DNA of 11,697 nt from Deltaproteobacteria bacterium (lineage in GTDB: Bacteria > DRYD01), in NCBI GenBank assembly GCA_028276365.1, contig JAPYWL010000040.1, positions 1-11,697 of the forward strand, in the 5' to 3' direction. The position numbers and the translations under genes are program-made. The notes beneath the pieces were generated by a model that saw only the letters and a list, made by a program, of their open reading frames with translations, did no database searches and had not been told where the DNA came from. Shown in pieces: positions 7,168 to 11,697 of this stretch (position 1 is the stretch's first letter; each line of letters opens with the position of its first letter).

Positions 7168-7689
7168 TTATCCTTTTTTACCTTTATCTTCATCACTACC
7201 AAGTAATACTCCCATAAAAGAACCTACTAATGATCCTATAAATGTTCCTGTCAATGCTCCTACTAACATTCCTTTTATACTGTAATTTTTTATTAAATCT
7301 TTATAATTATTATTTCCATTACTTCCAAACAATTCCTCAGGAGTAAATGTATATACATGACAATTATCTAATGTTCTTGTATCACATGGTAATCCATTAG
7401 GATTGTCTCCAACTGTCAAAATAACATTATCTTTTTTATACCAAATCCCTCCTTTCTCTAAAATCTCTTTATCATTTATAACATCAGGTGCATGAGCATC
7501 TACAATTTTTATTCCCATTTCATTAGCAATTTTTTCAAGCGAAGTGTTTTTAGCTACCTCATTTCCTACATATAAACCTATAGTTCCACCAGCTACCGCA
7601 CCCATGACTCCACCAGTTGCTGCACCCAGCATTATCCACTTATCAGCTCCACTTTTGTTACCCTTAAATAAATTATTATTTATTTTCAT
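7168..7689 (-). CDS. Hypothetical protein with two glycine-zipper segments
   Basis: A 173-residue protein that I do not recognise. Two hydrophobic segments rich in G-x-x-x-G spacing are visible: residues 19-44 (from IMLGAATGGVMG to YVGNEVAK) and 139-165 (KGMLVGALTGTF, then IGSLVGSFMGVLLG). Such glycine-zippers pack in membranes and occur in small membrane proteins, channel-forming toxins and some secreted effectors. Between them is a soluble region of about 95 residues with two cysteines (C102, C110) and an Asn-rich linker (GSNGNNNY). The tail DEDKGKKG is charged. There is no classical cleavable signal peptide. A GAGAGGG ribosome binding site precedes the ATG. It stands alone: its own terminator follows and about 2.2 kb of non-coding DNA lies upstream. 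Membrane association is an inference; the gene itself is well supported. Confidence 0.75.
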   Translation of the reverse strand: MKINNNLFKGNKSGADKWIMLGAATGGVMGAVAGGTIGLYVGNEVAKNTSLEKIANEMGIKIVDAHAPDVINDKEILEKGGIWYKKDNVILTVGDNPNGLPCDTRTLDNCHVYTFTPEELFGSNGNNNYKDLIKNYSIKGMLVGALTGTFIGSLVGSFMGVLLGSDEDKGKKG

Positions 7690-8146
7690 TTTTATTACCC
7701 TCTCTTACTCTTTTTTTTATTTACTACCTTATTTTATAAAATTATATACGTATTCCATATCCTAAAATAACCTTATTTGTTAATTTTTTATTAAAAAATA
7801 TAAATTATAAAAATAATAAATTTAAGAAAATTACAAAATAAAATCAATTGAACTAAATATTTTTGACAACCATTTTATATTTTTCATAATATCTAAAAGA
7901 AATTTTGAATTCTAATTGATATATCTTTTATAAGTCCTTTTAATATAATTAAAAATTACTACTACTGCTATTCTTACTCAAAAATGTTTGTTATTATTAT
8001 GATACTCTCATGTTATATAATATAATAATTGAAAAAACTAAAACTTTTTGAAACAAATAGCACTTTAAAAATAAACTAAAAACTTATGCCTTATTTTTTT
8101 AACAATTACTTAAAATAATTTAAAAAAGCAATATGAATTAGAAGAA
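7690..8146. other. AT-rich non-coding stretch left of the origin
   Basis: No frame here reads as protein, and no tRNA or known RNA is recognisable. The only regulatory-looking signal is the promoter-like pair at 7863-7890 on the plus strand. A promoter for the glycine-zipper gene should lie within the first 100 bp upstream of 7689 but is not distinguishable from the AT-rich background. Confidence 0.5.
7863..7890 (+). promoter_or_regulatory. Candidate rightward promoter in the non-coding region
   Basis: A consensus -35 TTGACA (7863-7868) is followed after 16 bp by CATAAT (7885-7890), five of six -10 bases. It points rightward toward the origin and has no gene in front of it, so it could drive an untranslated or origin-activating transcript. 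Chance occurrence cannot be excluded. Confidence 0.3.
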
Positions 8147-8168
8147 GTGGGCGGGGAGCGTAGCGGCC
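8147..8168. other. 22-bp GC-rich island
   Basis: 18 of 22 bases are G or C (core GGGCGGGGAGCGTAGCGGCC), in surroundings that are almost pure A and T. It is followed on the plus strand by six T. I find no convincing perfect stem within it, so I do not call it a terminator. Origin unknown. Confidence 0.6.
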
Positions 8169-8355
8169 TTTTTTCCCTTTTTAAAAATAAAAATTATTTT
8201 TTTATCCATAAAAAGGTATAAAAGTTTTCATCTTTAAATTTATTTTATTATTTACTTGCTAAAGAGTTATTTTTTATCTTCAATTGCTTTTCTATTATTC
8301 TTTTGAAAGGATAAAAAAATTTAAAAAAAAATTTTATTTTTTAGTCGTAGTTTTA

Positions 8356-8400
8356 TTGCTACTATTATTATATATATATATTATTAAATAGTAGTAGTAG
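8356..8400. other. Candidate DNA unwinding element with DnaA-trio-like TAG repeats
   Basis: A TA-run (about 8366-8385) is bounded by CTACTATT on the left and AATAGTAGTAGTAG on the right. Four TAG trinucleotides at 8389-8400 sit 1 bp from the first DnaA box (8402-8410). In known bacterial origins, repeated 3'-GAT-5' trinucleotides next to a DnaA box (DnaA-trios) guide the DnaA filament onto one strand and open the duplex. The arrangement matches that model, except that the usual short GC-rich spacer is absent. Confidence 0.65.
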
Positions 8401-8401
8401 T

Positions 8402-8664
8402 TTATCCACATTTGTGGAAAACTTTTTTAATTGTAGTATTTTTAAGGGATTGTGAAAAAGGGGTATGTGGATAAATTGTGGATAAATTTTAAAAGTATGT
8501 GGAAAAAATTTTTTTAATTAAAAAGTTATCCACATGTTTTCCACATAGTTATCCACAAAAAATTAAAAGTTTTCCACAAAATGGGGGTAAGTTATCCACA
8601 TGTGGATAAAATGTGGATAAATTTATCAAAATATGTGGATAAATTTGAGGGGGTATGTGGATAA
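8402..8664. other. DnaA box cluster, candidate oriC
   Basis: Fourteen DnaA boxes lie in 263 bp. Exact TTATCCACA: 8402, 8526, 8549 and 8592 on the plus strand, and 8466, 8477, 8601, 8612, 8634 and 8656 on the minus strand. TTTTCCACA variants: 8537 and 8570 (plus), 8413 and 8498 (minus), giving leftmost coordinates throughout. Boxes 8592 and 8601 abut to form the 18-bp palindrome TTATCCACATGTGGATAA. The 17-bp string GGGGTATGTGGATAAAT occurs at both 8460-8476 and 8650-8666. This density of perfect boxes, beside a TA-rich segment and in non-coding DNA, is what a bacterial replication origin looks like. No dnaA, dnaN, gidA or parAB is in the window, so a plasmid or secondary replicon origin is not formally excluded, but the nearby rpsL, tsf and pyrH argue for the chromosome. 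Confidence 0.9.
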
Positions 8665-8714
8665 ATACCAAAAATTTAATAAAAATAAAAAAAATAATCT
8701 AAAATTAGAAAAAA

Positions 8715-9620
8715 TTGATAAAAGTCAATAAAAAAAGCTAATTAACAAAATTTTAACAAATTGATTAACAAATTTTTAACAAAATTTTTTTTTATTTTTT
8801 AGTTTTTTTAAAAAAAATTAGAAAAAAAATATCAAAAAAATTGATAAAATTCAATGTGTAAAAATCAATATTGACAAAAGTCAATAAATTTAAACTATAT
8901 TTACAATTTGTTAATAATTTTGTAATAATTTTGTAATAATTTTAACATTTGATTTTAAAATTTAAAAATTGACTAAAAATTGATAAAAATCAATAAAAAT
9001 AAAACTTTAACATTTTTTTTACAAATTAGTTAACAATTTTTTTTTGAAAAAATTTTTTATTTTTTTTAATTGTAAAAAAAATATTGAAAAGAAGATAAAA
9101 AAAATATTAAAAAAAATTGATAAAAATCAATAAAAAAAGTTAAAAAAATGTTAAAAAAGTTATAAAAGTTATTATAACTTCAAAAAATGCTAAAAAAAAT
9201 TGACAAAAATCAATATGTAAAAATTGAGATTGACAAAAGTCAATAAATTTAAACTATATTTACAATTTATTAATAATTTTGTAATAATTTTGTAATAATT
9301 TTAACATTTAAAATAAAAAAATAAAATTCTTTAAAAAATTGATAAAAGTAAATAAAAAGAACTAGTTAACAAAAAATTAACAAATTAGTTAATAAATTTT
9401 TAACAAAAAAATTTTTTTATTTTTAATTTTTTAAAGAAAAATTTGATAAAAATATCAAAAAAAATTGATAAAAGTCAATATGTAAAAATTGAGATTGACA
9501 AAAGTCAATAAATTTTAATTATATTTACAATTTGTTAATAATTTTGTAATATTTTTGTAATAATTTTAACATTTAGATTTTTGAAATCAAAAAAATAGGT
9601 AAAAAATTGATAAAAATCAA
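8715..9620. repeat. Tandem array of ~265-bp AT-rich units next to oriC
   Basis: Units start at 8715, 8980 and 9339, with the start of a fourth at 9607; each begins with a TTGATAAAA palindrome arm followed by AATAAAAA. Units 1 and 3 have the same internal spacing (palindromes at +0, +126 and +156). Unit 2 is about 94 bp longer, with an extra palindrome at 9117. All three share TAAACTATATTTACAATTTG-like sequence (TTTTAATT in the third), the 11-bp TAATAATTTTG motif repeated three times, and a closing TTTTAACATTT. The first half of each unit is rich in TTAACAAA-type words and long A and T runs. There is no coding capacity. Likely roles are origin architecture, protein binding or partition; none is demonstrated. 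Confidence 0.85.
8715..9620. promoter_or_regulatory. Twelve copies of the palindrome TTGAY-AAAA-RTCAA
   Basis: TTGAT-AAAA-ATCAA: 8980, 9117, 9607. TTGAC-AAAA-GTCAA: 8871, 9230, 9495. TTGAT-AAAA-GTCAA: 8715, 9465. Single variants: TTGAC-AAAA-ATCAA at 9200, TTGAT-AAAA-TTCAA at 8841, TTGAT-AAAA-GTAAA at 9339, and TTGATA-AAAA-TATCAA at 9443. The ATCAA-type form equals the FNR/ANR binding consensus TTGAT-N4-ATCAA. The arms change together in six copies (GAT with ATC, GAC with GTC), which suggests that symmetry is being kept. No nearby gene depends on them, so binding by a CRP/FNR-family or other dimeric protein at the origin is an inference. Confidence 0.6.
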
Positions 9621-9654
9621 TAAAAATGAAAAAATAATAAAAATGAAACGATTT

Positions 9655-9749
9655 ATTCCAAAATAGAGGAACTAGTAAGCGACATGCTTGTTATTCTCTA
9701 AATAAGATATTTACCTACAGATTTCTTTTACGGATTTCTTTTTTGGAAT
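9655..9749. other. Foldable ~95-bp element at the end of the repeat array
   Basis: ATTCCAAAA (9655-9663) pairs perfectly with TTTTGGAAT (9741-9749) and encloses a second stem, TAGAG (9664-9668) with CTCTA (9696-9700). Inside that, AGTAAGC (9674-9680) pairs with GCTTGTT (9686-9692, two G-U pairs) around a GACAT loop. A small AATA/TATT hairpin follows at 9701-9711. Base composition is more balanced than in the adjacent repeats. It could be a small RNA or a DNA structure; I recognise no known family. Confidence 0.35.
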
Positions 9750-9928
9750 TATTTTGATTTGATTTTAATTGATTTTAATTGATTTTTTATTGTTTTTTTA
9801 TTGTTTTACACCATAATTATTAGGAGCATTTATAAGTATAGTATCCCAACTAAAACTTTATTAATTTGTAAAACTTTATCTTTTAAGTGGGTTAAAATTT
9901 TATTTGGAAAAAATTTTGTTTTTGGATT
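9750..9928. other. Non-coding stretch downstream of the 119-residue gene
   Basis: Holds two tandem copies of GATTTTAATT (9761-9780) followed by a degenerate third, then T-runs. From about 9805 to 9900 the sequence is more complex but shows no open frame of useful length. No clear terminator for the 119-residue gene is visible. Confidence 0.4.
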
Positions 9929-10288
9929 TTATTTTTTTAGTAGCATAGCAAATACCATTCTATAGCCTTTAGTTGTTTTATCTAATATAACCCCTACTGA
10001 TTTACCAAAATTAACATTTTTTATAAAATTATTATGTAAGAATATATAAGGATCGATTGGAAAATTTACTCTTAAGAATTCGAGGAATTTTTGAGCAGAA
10101 GGTGATAAAATAACCATATCCTTAGATAGTGGGGATTTTTCAGCTGCTTTTAGTTGAGCTAATGTTAAAGGATCTAATTCTTCTATTTCTTCTGCTTCTG
10201 ATATTGTATCGGGTTTAAACCCCGGGACTTTAGTTAGCTGTTGACTATATAAATTTAATAATTGATCTCTATTAATATTTTGATCCAT
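9929..10288 (-). CDS. Hypothetical protein, 119 residues
   Basis: I do not recognise this protein. The N-terminal half is hydrophilic and acidic (SEAEEIEELDPLTLAQLKAAE, 30-50 in part), probably helical. The C-terminal half contains strand-like hydrophobic stretches (DMVILSPSAQKFLEFL, FPIDPYIFLHNNFI, KSVGVILD, GYRMVFAMLLKK), suggesting a small alpha/beta domain. There is no signal peptide, membrane segment or cysteine. An AGGAGG site 8 nt before the ATG and composition unlike the AT-rich surroundings make it a convincing gene. It is the nearest gene to the right of the origin repeats and is transcribed toward them, 182 bp after the Rieske gene. Confidence 0.75.
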   Translation of the reverse strand: MDQNINRDQLLNLYSQQLTKVPGFKPDTISEAEEIEELDPLTLAQLKAAEKSPLSKDMVILSPSAQKFLEFLRVNFPIDPYIFLHNNFIKNVNFGKSVGVILDKTTKGYRMVFAMLLKK

Positions 10289-10470
10289 AAAAAACCTCCT
10301 AACTTATTTTAAAATTAAAAACTAAATCATTTTAATCTCCCTTACTTTTAATCCCCCTTATTTTTATAATTTTATAATATTAAAAAGTTAAAAATAAATT
10401 AAAAAAAAGTTAAAAAAATGTTAAATATTTTAAATAATTTAAATACGATTTTAGTTCTAAGATTACTTTT

Positions 10471-10797
10471 TTAGGTTAGAAGTATATAGATTTTATTATT
10501 TTCTATTTTAGTTTTAAAGATGTTAATGGGAGTTACAGCTGGCATCCTTAGAGCTTTACCAGTTTCTAAATCAAATCTTGCACCATGATAGGCACATTCT
10601 ATAATTTTTTCTTGTTCATAAATATTTCCATCATATAATGGTTTTTCATCATGGCTACATCTATTTTCTACACAAAAAATAGAGTTACCTATTTTTATTA
10701 TTAAAACCTCTAAATCATCTGATATTCTCTTTTTTATTCTACTAGTATTTTGTAATTCATTTATATCAGCTATTTCTAGCCAGGTATTAGTTACCAT
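10471..10797 (-). CDS. Rieske-type [2Fe-2S] ferredoxin
   Basis: Small soluble Rieske protein of 108 residues. The cluster ligands are the two pairs C47-x-H49 (RCSHDEKPL) and C68-x-x-H71 (CAYHGARFDLETG), each ligating the [2Fe-2S] cluster with Cys and His. The following GKALRMPAVTPINIF strand is typical of the Rieske ferredoxins that serve as electron-transfer partners of oxygenases or sit beside Fe-S assembly (Suf) genes. There is no twin-arginine signal or membrane anchor, so it is cytoplasmic rather than a bc1-type subunit. AGGAGG lies 9 nt before the ATG. Neither neighbour is an oxygenase or a Suf protein that I can recognise, so its partner is unknown. Confidence 0.9.
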   Translation of the reverse strand: MVTNTWLEIADINELQNTSRIKKRISDDLEVLIIKIGNSIFCVENRCSHDEKPLYDGNIYEQEKIIECAYHGARFDLETGKALRMPAVTPINIFKTKIENNKIYILLT

Positions 10798-10862
10798 TTT
10801 TTTATACCTCCTTTTTTACGCTATAATTTATATTAATTTGATTTTTTATTAATTTTTTAATT

Positions 10863-11697
10863 TTAGGTTAGTAAATATTTTAAAGTGATTTCATTAGGGA
10901 TAAATTTTTTAAGATAATTTTCTAATTTAGTAAGTATTATGTTATTTTCTGGCATTCTAAAATATAACGACGGAACACCTTTATTTATATCCAATATAAA
11001 ATTACTTATTATTTCAAGATAATAATTAGAATTTTTATTTGACATATTCTCAACTCTTAAAATAGAATTATCTAAAGATGGAGCATTAACATTAATTGTA
11101 TTAAAAGAAAAAGGATTAAAATAGAAAGTATTAACTTTTAGATCTTGGTAGTTTAACTCAATAATGGCTGTTCTAGTTTCATATGGTATATTGTATAGGT
11201 ATTTGTCTATATTTATAGTATTATCAATATTATTAGAAATGTATTTGTAGTAGTTTTCTTTTTGATTTTTTATTACTCCTATTATTTTACTTGCTATTTC
11301 ATTTGAATTTTGAGTTTCTAAGAAATTTAATATATTTTTTAATTTTAAGATATTTCCGTCAGATATAATAAATGAATTATTTTTTAAATTATAATAAATT
11401 AATGAGTAAATAAAAAATGATTCTAAATTAAGCATAAGATAGGTAGTATAGTTTTCTAAGTATTCACTAATAGGCCAATAAATATTTTCTTCTATATCGA
11501 AAAAAACTATAAAGGTATTTGTTTTTTCTAAATTTATTTTTTTTACTATGTTATTAAAGTTATTTATATCTCTTAAATCTTCAATATTTTCTATTAATAT
11601 AAAATCCTTAATTGAAAAGTTTATAAATTTAGGGGGATTATTTTTATAGTATGAATTAAAACAATAGAAAATAAAAGGATTACTAAATGAAATTTGA
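10863..11697 (-). CDS. Hypothetical protein, 5' end outside window
   Basis: The frame ends in TAA at 10863 and stays open to the right edge, giving 277 residues with no start; the Met codon at 11435 is internal and lacks a ribosome binding site, so the true protein is longer. It is very rich in Asn, Ile, Lys and Tyr. Visible features: a strand-like TNTFIVFFDIEENIYW (about 65-80 of the visible part), hydrophobic patches such as ESFFIYSLIYY, and a conserved-looking C-terminal block GVPSLYFRMPENNIILTKL. No membrane segment or catalytic motif is evident. I recognise no family. It ends 65 bp before the Rieske gene, so the two may be cotranscribed. Confidence 0.6.
   Translation of the reverse strand, partial: QISFSNPFIFYCFNSYYKNNPPKFINFSIKDFILIENIEDLRDINNFNNIVKKINLEKTNTFIVFFDIEENIYWPISEYLENYTTYLMLNLESFFIYSLIYYNLKNNSFIISDGNILKLKNILNFLETQNSNEIASKIIGVIKNQKENYYKYISNNIDNTINIDKYLYNIPYETRTAIIELNYQDLKVNTFYFNPFSFNTINVNAPSLDNSILRVENMSNKNSNYYLEIISNFILDINKGVPSLYFRMPENNIILTKLENYLKKFIPNEITLKYLLT

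Noticed and set aside
7070-7285. Plus-strand frames opposite the glycine-zipper gene (also 7544-7765)
   Set aside because: Pro/Thr/Asn-rich text is the antisense of the glycine-zipper codons; no supporting signals.
8147-8190. Intrinsic terminator made by the GC-rich island plus T-run
   Set aside because: I could not build a convincing stem directly before the T-run.
8402-8664. Plasmid iterons instead of oriC
   Set aside because: The repeats are exact DnaA consensus in both orientations with irregular spacing, and no replication initiator gene is nearby; not fully excluded.
8715-9620. CRISPR array
   Set aside because: Units are about 265 bp and AT-rich throughout, without short identical repeats separated by unique spacers, and no cas genes are present.
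9641-9664. Short plus-strand ORF MKRFIPK at the foldable element
   Set aside because: Only seven codons and no ribosome binding site.
9805-9866. Minus-strand text SFSWDTILINAPNNYGVKQ followed by a stop
   Set aside because: Protein-like but only 19 residues between stops, with no start; too short to call a gene remnant.

Overview
The window is a very AT-rich stretch of bacterial DNA. All ten genes I can support lie on the minus strand, so transcription runs right to left. Coding is normal bacterial: AGGAGG-type Shine-Dalgarno sequences precede several genes, tryptophan is TGG, and yebC ends in TGA, so TGA is a stop and the code is not mycoplasma-type. The low GC, K/I/N/E-rich proteins and scattered ribosomal operons fit a low-GC, possibly genome-reduced lineage. 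I cannot name the phylum. The S12 protein has the loop insertion familiar from Firmicutes and Mollicutes, but that alone does not place the organism.

Left part (1-3392), read in the direction of transcription: yebC, tsf, pyrH, rpsL, then a glycosyltransferase family 4 gene that runs off the left edge. This is a translation and nucleotide block in an uncommon order: tsf-pyrH is kept, but rpsB is not next to it, frr does not follow, and rpsL is not followed by rpsG/fusA. A weak terminator-like hairpin sits between tsf and pyrH, and a plausible promoter precedes yebC.

Middle part (3716-7689): two tandem paralogues of the AAA-ATPase-like/PD-(D/E)XK nuclease family, 18 bp apart, preceded by a gene for a 173-residue protein with two glycine-zipper segments and its own terminator. 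The paralogues share a 150-bp tract with a single mismatch although they are clearly diverged elsewhere, which suggests gene conversion. The pair is bracketed by 58-bp direct repeats that are about 93% identical.

Right-central part (7690-9928): about 2.2 kb with no credible gene. It holds a very strong candidate chromosomal (or replicon) origin: 14 DnaA boxes in 263 bp (ten exact TTATCCACA, four TTTTCCACA) directly next to four TAG trinucleotides (DnaA-trio-like) and a TA-rich stretch. Immediately beside it lies a tandem array of about three 265-bp AT-rich units. Each unit carries several copies of a palindrome, TTGAY-AAAA-RTCAA, at fixed offsets, and an 11-bp AT motif repeated three times. 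The array ends at a foldable ~95-bp element. I regard this compound origin region as the most interesting part of the window.

Right end (9929-11697): an unrecognised 119-residue protein, a small Rieske-type [2Fe-2S] ferredoxin, and an unrecognised protein whose 5' end lies beyond the right edge.
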